From Glaciihabitans sp. (GTDB lineage: Bacteria; Actinomycetota; Actinomycetes; Actinomycetales; Microbacteriaceae): 64,000 bases of DNA. The stretch covers positions 248,001-312,000 of the forward strand of contig JAODBD010000005.1 in assembly GCA_025463785.1 (NCBI GenBank), given 5' to 3'. Made by a program: the position numbers and the translations under genes. Every line of letters starts with the position of its first letter. The stretch's first letter is position 1. Positions 29,023-37,219 of the stretch are shown one piece after another. The notes under the pieces were generated by a model. That model searched no databases. It saw only the letters and a program-made list of their open reading frames with translations, and was not told where the DNA came from.

Positions 29023-29442
29023 CTAAGCAGGGTCTCGGACCGCACGAACGCTGCATGCGATCGACCCGGCGACGGCGCTCGACAGTTCATGCGACCAATA
29101 TCTGAGCACAGTCCAACCAGCATCCTGTAGCCTCTGCGTCGTTTCGAGGTCACGCGCCATGTTGCCCGCGATTTTTGGCCGCCAGTAGTCAACGTTCGAC
29201 TTCGGCTCCACGTAGTGATGCGGACAGCCGTGCCAAAAACACCCGTCAATGAACACCGCGACCTTCGCGCGCGTGAAAAGGATGTCCGCTGTTCTGCGCA
29301 CAGAGGGGATCGGACGAGCAGCTACCCGATATCGAAAACCTTCGGCGTGTAGAAGTTTGCGGACAGAAACTTCCGGCCGTGTGTCGCGCGACCGATTGCC
29401 CTGCATCGATCGACGAATACCCTCGTTTGTTGCCCACGACAT
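29023..29442 (-). CDS. vsr: Very short patch repair (Vsr) mismatch endonuclease
   Basis: A 139-residue endonuclease that nicks at T:G mismatches formed when 5-methylcytosine deaminates. The catalytic Asp is likely D53 in TADILF; the zinc and active-site block FIDGCFWHGCPHHY spans 64-77; the N-terminal NRSRDTRPEVSVRKLLH is typical. ATG at 29442. It diverges from the cytosine methyltransferase gene at 29622, as in many restriction-modification loci with C5 methylation. Confidence 0.93.
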   Translation of the reverse strand: MSWATNEGIRRSMQGNRSRDTRPEVSVRKLLHAEGFRYRVAARPIPSVRRTADILFTRAKVAVFIDGCFWHGCPHHYVEPKSNVDYWRPKIAGNMARDLETTQRLQDAGWTVLRYWSHELSSAVAGSIACSVRAVRDPA

Positions 29443-29621
29443 TCAAAAACCATACGCCGATTGGCACCCGTCAATCGATGGCGTTGCGGTGAACCTTGAT
29501 CTGAATCGACGCAAAGGGGCGGCGATGCTACGGGTGCGAACCACCACAATATGTAGAGTGTCGTTGGATAGTGGCATCGTGATGTCAACACTTGCAAACC
29601 CCGACTGAATAGGTTCGCCCT

Positions 29622-30611
29622 TTGGCTTCTGCACTCTCTGTCCTGGAAATCTGCGCAGGCGCAGGCGGTCAGTCATCTGGACTCGAAAAGGCCGGGTTCG
29701 ACCATGAACTCGCCGTCGAAATCGATCGTGACGCTGCCGCCACATTGAAGCTCAATCGTCCGAAATGGAATGTGCATACCGGCGACGTTCGTGAGATCGA
29801 TGGCGAAAAATATCGAGGCATCGACCTGCTGGCTGGCGGCGTTCCGTGCCCACCCTTCAGCATTGCGGGAAAGCAGCTCGGCGCCGACGATGAACGTGAT
29901 CTCTTCCCCGAGGCGGTGCGACTTGTGCGAGAAGCCCGACCTCGTGCCGTGATGCTCGAGAACGTGCGCGGGCTAGCCTCGACCAGATTTTCAACATACC
30001 GGCAGTCTGTATTGGACGAGCTGGAGAGCTTAGGGTACACCGCCGACTGGCAGCTGTTGTACTCCAGCTCATACGGCGTCCCCCAACTTCGGCCCAGGTT
30101 CATACTTGTCGCCTTCAAGCACGAATTCGCAGGCAAGTTCGCGTGGCCGAAACCTGTGGGCACGCCCCCCACCGTCGGTGAGAAATTGTTCCCGCTCATG
30201 TCCGTGAACGGCTGGAAGGGAGCCTGGGACTGGGCGACCCGAGCGAACAGCGTCGGTCCGACGATCGTCGGCGGATCCAAGAAACACGGCGGAGCAGACT
30301 TGGGCCCTACTCGCGCAAAGGCGGGGTGGCTAGCGCTCGGGGTCGACGCCAAAGGAATCGCGGATTCAGCTCCCGGCCCCGAACGTCCGACCGATTTCAT
30401 CCCGCGGTTGACGAATCGAATGGTCGCCACGGTTCAAGGGTTCGACGATAAGTGGCAGTTTGCCGGTCTGAAAACCTCTACCTACCGGCAGATTGGGAAT
30501 GCTTTCCCCCCGCCTGTCGCGGCCAGCATTGGGCGGGCCATCAAGAGCGCCTTAAATCACAGCAGCATCGTTGGCTCGAAGATCGATGAACGCCTCGCAG
30601 AGCTCGCCTAG
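29622..30611 (+). CDS. DNA (cytosine-5) methyltransferase of a type II restriction-modification system
   Basis: A 329-residue enzyme that transfers methyl from SAM to cytosine C5. Motif I is EICAGAGGQSSG (9-20), motif IV GGVPCPPFS with catalytic C76, motif VI ENVRG (113-117), motif VIII around QLRPRFILV, and motif X QIGNAFPPPV near the C-terminus. An in-frame stop at 29610 leaves TTG at 29622 as the only start before motif I. It converges with the NaeI-like nuclease (13-base gap), so it probably protects the NaeI target GCCGGC; specificity is inferred. Confidence 0.93.
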   Translation: MASALSVLEICAGAGGQSSGLEKAGFDHELAVEIDRDAAATLKLNRPKWNVHTGDVREIDGEKYRGIDLLAGGVPCPPFSIAGKQLGADDERDLFPEAVRLVREARPRAVMLENVRGLASTRFSTYRQSVLDELESLGYTADWQLLYSSSYGVPQLRPRFILVAFKHEFAGKFAWPKPVGTPPTVGEKLFPLMSVNGWKGAWDWATRANSVGPTIVGGSKKHGGADLGPTRAKAGWLALGVDAKGIADSAPGPERPTDFIPRLTNRMVATVQGFDDKWQFAGLKTSTYRQIGNAFPPPVAASIGRAIKSALNHSSIVGSKIDERLAELA

Positions 30612-30623
30612 GGGCCGACACGA

Positions 30624-31565
30624 TCAGACCGTCGGCAACCTGGGAGCGGCGGTCGTGGACAACTCGCCGGACAACGCGCCTCGCCAATAGCCGCCACCCA
30701 GCGCCACGGCCGCCGGATCTGTCCGATCTGTCGAAACGACACGGAAGCTAATCACCTCGCCCTGGTCCGGCACTGGCACTGCAAACTCGGACGCCAGGTC
30801 GCGATGGGTCTTGTAATCGCCGCCGAGGATCAAGTATCCCTCTGCTTGAAGATTCGACCTCGAGCCGCCGTTGTAGCGGATGCGCTTCATGTAGTCCTGT
30901 TGCTGCGCCACAGTTGCAATCGTGTTCCTGTGGATGAGTCGACCTTGTGCCTGTCTGAAGAGTTCGTCGAGGCGCGCCTGGCCTGTGCGATGTGAATAGA
31001 TCGCATCGACGGCCTCCTGCGGCAACTGCAGGAGCACATTTGGAGGGAAATCAGCGTCCCGGAAAACCCATCGAACGGCGTGACGCCCTTCCAAGCTCAA
31101 AGTGGACTTGCCGTCCCTATTGACGCTCGACTTCCTATTTGCTTCGGATACCCGTACGACGCCGACGCTCCATGTCGATAACTTGTCGTTCGCCGAGGCA
31201 ACCATGATCAGTCGGTCCCAGCACTCCGGAGGCAACATCCAACCCCCGTCACGAAAGGAGTATTTACAGTCGACCTCGATATTGGCGATCGAATAGTCGA
31301 GGATCTGACCGTCCGCGAATTGAAACTCTCGCTGAAGGTTGATTTCGACCAACGTTCCATAGTGGGTCTTCTCCGTCTTGAAGAGCTGATCCCAGCGGTA
31401 CCGTCCCGTCCTTTGCCCGTCGTAGAGCTGGTCGAACGTCTCTCGAAAGACGCCCGCGAACCGTGAACCGTTGGGATCGAAATCGCGAAGTGTCCTAACG
31501 ACTTCTTCCAACTCGACATCATCGACGACGGCCGCCTCGCCAGTGGTGATTGGGTCACGCTCCAA
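30624..31565 (-). CDS. NaeI-family type II restriction endonuclease
   Basis: A 313-residue nuclease closely similar, from memory, to NaeI across FDQLYDGQRTGR, KTEKTHYGTLVEINLQREF and ATVAQQQDYMKRIR. Catalytic residues align with NaeI E70, D86, D95 and K97 at the same spacing: E74, D90, D99 and K101 (DCK). L47 of LYDGQR occupies the position of NaeI Leu43, where DNA ligases have the catalytic Lys. The C-terminal half resembles the NaeI Topo/CAP domain that binds a second, allosteric site. It overlaps the upstream HNH gene by 11 bases. Predicted site GCCGGC. Confidence 0.93.
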   Translation of the reverse strand: MERDPITTGEAAVVDDVELEEVVRTLRDFDPNGSRFAGVFRETFDQLYDGQRTGRYRWDQLFKTEKTHYGTLVEINLQREFQFADGQILDYSIANIEVDCKYSFRDGGWMLPPECWDRLIMVASANDKLSTWSVGVVRVSEANRKSSVNRDGKSTLSLEGRHAVRWVFRDADFPPNVLLQLPQEAVDAIYSHRTGQARLDELFRQAQGRLIHRNTIATVAQQQDYMKRIRYNGGSRSNLQAEGYLILGGDYKTHRDLASEFAVPVPDQGEVISFRVVSTDRTDPAAVALGGGYWRGALSGELSTTAAPRLPTV

Positions 31566-32544
31566 CCTTTGACCTCCCTTGATGCCAGCCCAAGTATGCC
31601 GGTCCGGGCGGTCGCGCGTTGATGGGCATCAACAGGTGGTCCAGCATGCCACCGATCCCAAAGTTGCGTGCAACTTGCACATCCCGCGCAATTGCCACGA
31701 TGAGCGCCGGCCCACGAACAATCGACAAATCGTCTCCGACAGTGATTAAGAACGAATCAAACGCCGCATCGTGCGTCGGGCAGGCCGCCAACCCGTTGAG
31801 GGCGTCCAGCCGTTCTGAGTTGTCGCTCGCTCTCCACGCTTTAATATGACTCGCGACCAACATCTTCGACGGCGGTAGATTCACAGCGCGGAATCCGAGT
31901 CCACAAAAGACGCACGAATACCCGCAATTGTCGAGCACAGCGTGGGCGAACTGCGTTTGACCAACCCGTGCGGAGCCAAGAAGTAGCCGCTCGGTTTCGA
32001 TCGGATCCATCAGGGCGCTGCTGTCTCGCAATTTCTTCATTTCGGGTTCGACTTCTTCGCGCAACATCTCCGTCGAGACCTGGTCCGCCTCGAGAAATGC
32101 GCCGAACGTGGCCGACTCTGAACCAAGAAAGTCGGGCAGCACATCAAAATCGAGACCGGCGACTCGGCCGGCGTCAATTATCACTTCATACAGGTGCCTG
32201 AAGAGGTGGAGGTCAGAGGTCAGCACTATCCAAAGATCCTGCTCGAACTTGGCACCGTTCGCCCTCCGCCCGTCAAGGTTGGCCAACTTTAGCGCCAAAC
32301 TACCGGCCGGTCTCTTGAACAGAAGCGCAAGAGCAACTGTGCTCGGGTCCGATTCGCGGATGTTGATTCTGCCGCGTGCGTTGCGCGTGCCGATCAAACC
32401 AAGTCCAAAGCAGAGCAATGTTTCGATCGGGGCGAAAACATCCTGTTTTGAACCCTTGCTGACGATGCTGCGCGCCAGGATGGCTTTCCACTGCGCTCGC
32501 GCTTGCGCTGGTGTAAGGCCGACGTAGTCCCGGACTTCAATCAC
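31555..32544 (-). CDS. HNH endonuclease associated with the restriction island
   Basis: A 329-residue protein with a C-terminal HNH_2-type domain: zinc Cys pair C211/C214 (CVFC), ASHIKAW with H233, N250, and CPTHDAAFD with C255 and H258. The N-terminal 190 residues are mixed and not recognised. Start GTG at 32544 has GAGGAG upstream. It overlaps the NaeI-like gene by 11 bases, so both are one operon. Similar HNH proteins often sit in restriction loci and may add a second nuclease; the role here is inferred. Confidence 0.82.
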   Translation of the reverse strand: MIEVRDYVGLTPAQARAQWKAILARSIVSKGSKQDVFAPIETLLCFGLGLIGTRNARGRINIRESDPSTVALALLFKRPAGSLALKLANLDGRRANGAKFEQDLWIVLTSDLHLFRHLYEVIIDAGRVAGLDFDVLPDFLGSESATFGAFLEADQVSTEMLREEVEPEMKKLRDSSALMDPIETERLLLGSARVGQTQFAHAVLDNCGYSCVFCGLGFRAVNLPPSKMLVASHIKAWRASDNSERLDALNGLAACPTHDAAFDSFLITVGDDLSIVRGPALIVAIARDVQVARNFGIGGMLDHLLMPINARPPGPAYLGWHQGRSKVGA

Positions 32545-33087
32545 AATTCTCCTCGTCGTGGAAGTCGCGACATTAAGTCGACTCGCGGCGTCCCAAGCGT
32601 AGAACCGATTCGTACGAGTTCATCGCAATTATCACTGAGCGCAGCACGTAGTACGCAGCCGCTTTGTGCCAACTATTGAACGTTCATACCCTGATTACAT
32701 GCCAACTGCCTTGCGCATAACCACTCCGTCGACAAGTCACGTTGTGGCAATTGACGGTCGGTGCTGCACGACGTTGACGTGCACGTCGAGTACTTGGATG
32801 CGTCGCGCTGAACACTGGCCGATACACACTGGTTCAGGCAGAGGACACGTCGACGCAAGCCCGCGATGAACCCGCTCGATCGCGGTCTCGTCAAGAGCCC
32901 CGGTCCAATGACCACACCTATGGCTCTCATTGACCAGGCGATCGACGTTGTCGATCACAAAAGAACGCGCAAAGAATGGCCAAGGCCCGTCAATAAAGCA
33001 CAGCATTGCGCGAGGGGAAATTCCACGAGGGCCAGAAGCGCCGAGTGTGAGTTTGGATCGCATGCCCCGAAGCAAGCGCCGAGTGCC
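32545..33087. other. Spacer between restriction island and hydrolase, holding a NERD relic
   Basis: About 290 bases after the HNH start region (32545-32834) contain no gene I can support and look less GC-rich than the flanks. This part must hold the HNH-NaeI promoter. The remainder carries the truncated NERD-like coding remnant at 32835-33033 described separately. Confidence 0.5.
32835..33033 (-). pseudogene. Relic of a NERD-domain protein C-terminus
   Basis: The minus strand encodes AMLCFIDGPWPFFARSF, then GALDETAIERVHRGLAS and CPLPEP. This matches the usual C-terminal pattern of stand-alone actinobacterial NERD proteins (LCFVDADWP...F..., then a dLDxxxIxxvHrxLa helix). Nothing NERD-like remains upstream, because the hydrolase 3' end begins at 33088. 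It is read as a 5'-truncated gene at the outer border of the restriction island. Confidence 0.5.
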
Positions 33088-33819
33088 CTACTCCCCCAAA
33101 AACCCATCCACCGCCGCAAACGTCTCCCCCGCCCGCTCCAGGTGCGGCAGGTGGCCCGCCTCTGCGACCAGCTCGAACCGGGCATCCGGGATCGCCGCCG
33201 CGAATGCGCGACCATAGTCGACATCCACCACCCGGTCTGATGCGCCCCAGATCACGAGCGCCGGGGTGTGGATGCCACCCAGACGACCGAGCAGCGTCGG
33301 GTCGTGCATGTACGGGTCGCCCGCGAGCGCGGCCAGCGCCGCCGCGTTGCCTTGCGCGATCGCGAGGCCCTCGGGGGTCGGTGCGGGCAGCTTGAGGTTC
33401 GACGGGTCGTGGAAGCTGTACTGGGCGAGCTCCTGCGGGGGCATTCCCGAGATGTTCCGGATGGGGTGGCCGGCAACCGCAATCCCCGCCGCGTTGATCA
33501 GAACGATGCCGGCGATGCGGTCGGCGGCGTTCCCGAGGGCGAGCTCGGCAGCGAGCCAGCCGCCCATCGAGGATCCGATGACCACGACATCCGTCAGATC
33601 GTTCTCCTGAAGAAAGCGAGCGTACTCGTCGGCGAGCGCACGCACGCTGTCGATGCTGGCGGGTCGCTCGGTGCCGTTGAAGCCCGGATGCGTCGGGGCG
33701 AGAACGCGCGCGCCCTCGGCCAGGTGTGCCGCCAGCGACGCAACCGTGCCCGGGCCGCCGCCGCCGTGCAGAACGAGGATGGGGCGACCAGTGCCCTGAT
33801 CGGTAAATGTGATGTCCAT
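33088..33819 (-). CDS. Alpha/beta hydrolase
   Basis: A 243-residue hydrolase with the HGGGGPGT oxyanion loop near residues 18-25, the nucleophile elbow GSSMGG (Ser near 84), a likely acid Asp in GASDRVVD, and His in AGHLPHLE near 226. The substrate is unknown; candidates are small esters or meta-cleavage products. ATG at 33819. It diverges from a MarR regulator with a palindromic operator candidate between them, so it is probably the regulator's target. Confidence 0.87.
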   Translation of the reverse strand: MDITFTDQGTGRPILVLHGGGGPGTVASLAAHLAEGARVLAPTHPGFNGTERPASIDSVRALADEYARFLQENDLTDVVVIGSSMGGWLAAELALGNAADRIAGIVLINAAGIAVAGHPIRNISGMPPQELAQYSFHDPSNLKLPAPTPEGLAIAQGNAAALAALAGDPYMHDPTLLGRLGGIHTPALVIWGASDRVVDVDYGRAFAAAIPDARFELVAEAGHLPHLERAGETFAAVDGFLGE

Positions 33820-33836
33820 GTCGACCAGAGTAAATC

Positions 33837-33858
33837 AACATACTTATATACGCAAGTT
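33837..33858. promoter_or_regulatory. Candidate MarR operator in the divergent hydrolase/marR promoter
   Basis: An imperfect 22-base palindrome: half-site AACATACTTAT and its opposite-strand partner AACTTGCGTAT agree at 8 of 11 positions. It lies 18 bases before the hydrolase start and 16 before the marR start, in an AT-rich patch that stands out from the GC-rich surroundings. Confidence 0.6.
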
Positions 33859-33874
33859 GAGATACGCTGGGGCC

Positions 33875-34285
33875 ATGTCGACAGAACTCCGCGAGCTTGG
33901 CCGGGCGATCAAACAGGCGCAGTGGCGCCACCACCGCGCGCTCGATCGCGCCCTCACCGACATCGGTTCGACCATCGTGCAGTGGGATGCCCTGCGTGCC
34001 ATCGGCGAGCATCCGGATGCCTCAGCCCACGACCTCGCGCTCACCACCTTCCAGAGCGACCAGGCGTTCGGCACACTCGCCAAGCGACTGCTCGAGCGCC
34101 AGCTCATTGAGCGTGTTCCCGGTCGGGGTCGCCGCATCGAACACCACCTGACGGATACCGGCCGCGACATCCTGAGACAGGGCGAAGCCATTGCCAGCGC
34201 GATTTTCGAGAAGTCATTCGCGGGGCTCGACGAGTCCCAGCGCGCCACCCTCGCCTCCCTGCTCGCTCGAGTTGGAGGCAACTGA
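33875..34285 (+). CDS. MarR family transcriptional regulator
   Basis: A 136-residue winged-helix regulator. The recognition region ASAHDLALTTFQSDQAFGTLAKRLLERQLIERVPGRGRR spans about residues 50-87, with the RGRRIEHHLT wing. ATG at 33875 fits; the frame extends upstream through the operator, so the earlier start at 33809 is rejected. It diverges from the alpha/beta hydrolase, which it probably represses until a phenolic or lipophilic ligand binds (family knowledge). Confidence 0.88.
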   Translation: MSTELRELGRAIKQAQWRHHRALDRALTDIGSTIVQWDALRAIGEHPDASAHDLALTTFQSDQAFGTLAKRLLERQLIERVPGRGRRIEHHLTDTGRDILRQGEAIASAIFEKSFAGLDESQRATLASLLARVGGN

Positions 34286-34361
34286 GCGCTTTATGAGATG
34301 TCCCTGAGAGACCGGTCTGTCTGGTCATGGCACACCAAATGCACGGCGCACAATAGAAACT

Positions 34362-34646
34362 ATGGAGCCCGCATCCACCGTCTATGAAGCCGAACTCGTG
34401 GCGCACCTGGGAGCTGGCGCCGTCGTGCCCGGCGCGATCGTACCCGGGCTCGCCGACGAGTTGATGGCCGAGCAACCGAGCACCATCGACCTGGTCGTTC
34501 GGCGACGGGATGACCGCAGCGAAGTCGTTCGCACCCCTGCCGATCTCGGCTCACCCGACGCGTTGCTCGCCACGGTCTTGAGCGACCTCGAGACCATGAG
34601 CGCCGAAGAGTTCATCACCGAGTGGAAGATGCCCGAGACGCGCTAG
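34362..34646 (+). CDS. Conserved-looking hypothetical protein
   Basis: A 94-residue acidic protein I do not recognise. It has no signal peptide or membrane helix, and ends ETMSAEEFITEWKMPETR. Codon use is like real genes here, and it ends 12 bases before the converging livF stop. ATG at 34362. Function unknown. Confidence 0.6.
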   Translation: MEPASTVYEAELVAHLGAGAVVPGAIVPGLADELMAEQPSTIDLVVRRRDDRSEVVRTPADLGSPDALLATVLSDLETMSAEEFITEWKMPETR

Positions 34647-34657
34647 GCAACAGCCGC

Positions 34658-35464
34658 CTACGCCGTATCGGCGAGCTTCTCCAAAACCGGAGCCTTCGCG
34701 CTCGCGCCAAGATACAGGCGAGCAACCTCCGGATCGTTGAGCAGTGACTCGCCGCTACCGGTGAGTGCAACCAAGCCCGCCTCCAGCACCGCGGCGCGAT
34801 GCGCGACGGCAAGTCCCGAACGAGCGTTCTGCTCGACCAGCAAGACCGACCTTCCGCTGTCCGCGAGCGCCGAGATGCTCGCGAACACTGCCGTGCGCGA
34901 CTTCGGGTCGAGTCCGATGGAGGGCTCGTCGAGCAGGATCAGCGCCGGGTCCAGCATGAGCGACCGAGCGAGTTCAACCTGTTTCTGCTCACCGCCCGAC
35001 AGCGAACCAGCCATCGCCGCGCGTCGGTTGGCGACGATCGGGAACGTCTCCGCGACCTGTTCGAGCCGAGACTTGATGAGCGCCTGGTCGGACAGGATGA
35101 ACGCGCCCATGACCACGTTCTCCCAGACCGACATCCCGGGGAACAGGCTCCTGTCCTGGGGCACGTGAACGATGCCACGACCGAGGCGTTGGCGCGACGA
35201 CATCCCGCCGATCTCCTCGCTACGGAAGCTGACCGAGCCCGACTTGGGCCGAAGGAGACCGCTGATGGTCTTCAGCACGGTCGACTTGCCGGCGCCGTTG
35301 GGGCCGATCAGGCAGACGATCTCGCCCTTGCGGACGGTTAGATCGACACCCTTCAGGATCAGCCCGGCACCATAGCCGGCCGTCACGGTTGAGAGGACGA
35401 GCAACTCATCCGAGTCGGTCGTCGGGTTTGCGTTCGAACCATCGGTTCGCTCGTTAGCCGCCAA
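34658..35464 (-). CDS. livF: Branched-chain amino acid-type ABC transporter ATPase (LivF)
   Basis: A 268-residue ATPase with Walker A GPNGAGKST near 54-62, Q-loop, signature LSGGEQKQ near 152-159 and Walker B LILLDEPS near 174-181. The VPQDRSLFPGMSVWENV stretch is typical of LivF. It overlaps livG by 11 bases and is the last gene of the SBP-livH-livM-livG-livF operon. With LivG it powers uptake through LivH/LivM. The substrate need not be an amino acid in this HAAT family. Confidence 0.92.
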   Translation of the reverse strand: MAANERTDGSNANPTTDSDELLVLSTVTAGYGAGLILKGVDLTVRKGEIVCLIGPNGAGKSTVLKTISGLLRPKSGSVSFRSEEIGGMSSRQRLGRGIVHVPQDRSLFPGMSVWENVVMGAFILSDQALIKSRLEQVAETFPIVANRRAAMAGSLSGGEQKQVELARSLMLDPALILLDEPSIGLDPKSRTAVFASISALADSGRSVLLVEQNARSGLAVAHRAAVLEAGLVALTGSGESLLNDPEVARLYLGASAKAPVLEKLADTA

Positions 35465-36188
35465 GGTATGCCTCCAGGACGAGTGGGTCGGATTGGATTG
35501 CGGCGGGAGTGCCGAAAGCGATTGGCGCTCCGCGATCGAGGACGATCACCGGGTCGCACAGGCGCATCACCAGCTGCATGTCGTGCTCAACGATGAGGAA
35601 CGTGACGCCGTTGGCGTGACGCTCCCTGACGTGGCGCTCCATGGTGTCGATCATCACCGGGTTGACCCCGGCAGTCGGCTCGTCCAGGAGCACAAGGCTC
35701 GGCTCACTCATCAACACCGCCGCGAACTCGAGCAGCTTGCGCTGCCCGTAGGACAGCTCGCCGGATGGAAGGTCGGCCAGCTGCTCGAGCCGGAACTCCT
35801 CGAGCATCCGGTGAGCGCGCGCGTTGTCGTCTGCGGTGACGCGCTTACCGAAGAGTTGCTTCCAGCTGTAGCCGGCAGCGACGACCAGGTTCTCGAGCAC
35901 CGTCAGATCCGGAAATATCCGGGCCTGCTGGAAGGTTCGGGAGAGGCCACGACGATAGAGATCGGCCGGCCTTGGTCGCATGATGGGTTCACCCTTGAAG
36001 GTGATGCTGCCGGAATCCGCTTTCAGGTATCCGGTCACCATGTTGAAGACGGTCGTCTTGCCAGAGCCGTTCGGGCCGATCAACGCCGTGATCGTGCCCG
36101 TCTGCACCTGGAACGAACACTCGTTCACTGCAGTGACGCCACCAAACCGTTTCGTGAGGTGATCGACGCTCAGAAGTATTTCGCTCAC
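35454..36188 (-). CDS. livG: Branched-chain amino acid-type ABC transporter ATPase (LivG)
   Basis: A 244-residue ATPase with Walker A GPNGSGKTT near 38-46, the LivG-typical LSRTFQQARIFPDLTVLENL block, signature LSYGQRKLLE near 146-155, and LVLLDEPTAGVNP Walker B. The C-terminal FGTPAAIQSDPLVLEAYLG is typical. It overlaps livM by four bases and livF by 11. It pairs with LivF as the cytoplasmic ATPase of the importer. Confidence 0.93.
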   Translation of the reverse strand: MSEILLSVDHLTKRFGGVTAVNECSFQVQTGTITALIGPNGSGKTTVFNMVTGYLKADSGSITFKGEPIMRPRPADLYRRGLSRTFQQARIFPDLTVLENLVVAAGYSWKQLFGKRVTADDNARAHRMLEEFRLEQLADLPSGELSYGQRKLLEFAAVLMSEPSLVLLDEPTAGVNPVMIDTMERHVRERHANGVTFLIVEHDMQLVMRLCDPVIVLDRGAPIAFGTPAAIQSDPLVLEAYLGG

Positions 36189-37219
36189 TGGGCAACCCCC
36201 GTTCCTTCGGTCGCTGCGACATCCACAGCGGGGATGATGTCCTCCCGGGCGTTGGCGGTAGCCCGCCGTTTCCGCAGCCTGTCCGCTATTGACGGCAGGA
36301 TTCCGCGGGGAAGGAACAGCATGATGATCAGGAACACCGCAGCGTATGCGACCAGGTAGAGCTCACTCGCGCCAAACGTGTAGGCGAAGTACTGCTGCGC
36401 CGGCACCATGATGAACGCGCCGAGCACCGGGCCCCACAGCGTGCCGCGACCTCCGAGGAATGCCATCAGCACCATCCCGATCGTGATCAGCGGGTCGATC
36501 GCGAACTGGGGATACACGAAGCCGACGTAGTAGGCCCACACTCCCCCGACCATCGCGACGAGACCGGCACTGACCGAGAACGCGATGAGCTTCACAGCGG
36601 TCACGCGCACACCGACGCCATGGGCCTTCTCCTCGTCGGCCCGAACGGTCGACAGCGACAACCCGATCTTCGATCGACGGAAGTAGACCGAGATCCCCAT
36701 TGCCACGGCAAGCAGCACGACCATCCCGTAATAGAACGGCCAGTCGTAGGTGTCGACCGCGAAGGGAGCGACAGCGACGCTGGTTCCCTGGGCGCCGCCG
36801 GTCACACCGGTGAGGTTGAAGGCGAGAGTCTGCGCAATAAAGAGGAGCGTAATCGTGACGATCGCGAAGACATCCGCTCGCGTGCGCATCGCGACCCAGC
36901 CGATTGGGAGGCTGATCAGGGCGGCGCCGATCCCGACAATAGGGAGAACGATGAACGGGACGTAACCGCCGTCGACACTCTTATTGAAGGTGATGGCGAT
37001 CGCATATGCGCCGAGCCCGAAGAAGGCGGCGTGACCGAGCGATGGGTACCCCGCATATCCGCCGACCAGGTTCCACGAGCTCGCGAGCGCCGCGTACATG
37101 ATCGTGAAGATCAGGGTGTTGATGAGCCAGACCGGACCGCCCACGATGGGGACGATGATCAGGATGAGGAAGAAGATCACCGCACGGACGACGCCGATGC
37201 GCGCCAACAGCGCCCTCAC
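36185..37219 (-). CDS. livM: Branched-chain amino acid-type ABC transporter permease (LivM)
   Basis: A 344-residue permease with about ten membrane segments. The LivM signatures are present: the AASSWNLVGGYAGYPSLGHAAFFGLGAY block near residues 38-65, and RADEEKAHGVGV around 193-204, where LivM-type permeases contact the ATPase. A 40-residue basic and acidic cytoplasmic tail ends the protein. GTG or ATG-type overlaps with livH and livG show tight coupling. Confidence 0.93.
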   Translation of the reverse strand: MRALLARIGVVRAVIFFLILIIVPIVGGPVWLINTLIFTIMYAALASSWNLVGGYAGYPSLGHAAFFGLGAYAIAITFNKSVDGGYVPFIVLPIVGIGAALISLPIGWVAMRTRADVFAIVTITLLFIAQTLAFNLTGVTGGAQGTSVAVAPFAVDTYDWPFYYGMVVLLAVAMGISVYFRRSKIGLSLSTVRADEEKAHGVGVRVTAVKLIAFSVSAGLVAMVGGVWAYYVGFVYPQFAIDPLITIGMVLMAFLGGRGTLWGPVLGAFIMVPAQQYFAYTFGASELYLVAYAAVFLIIMLFLPRGILPSIADRLRKRRATANAREDIIPAVDVAATEGTGVAQ

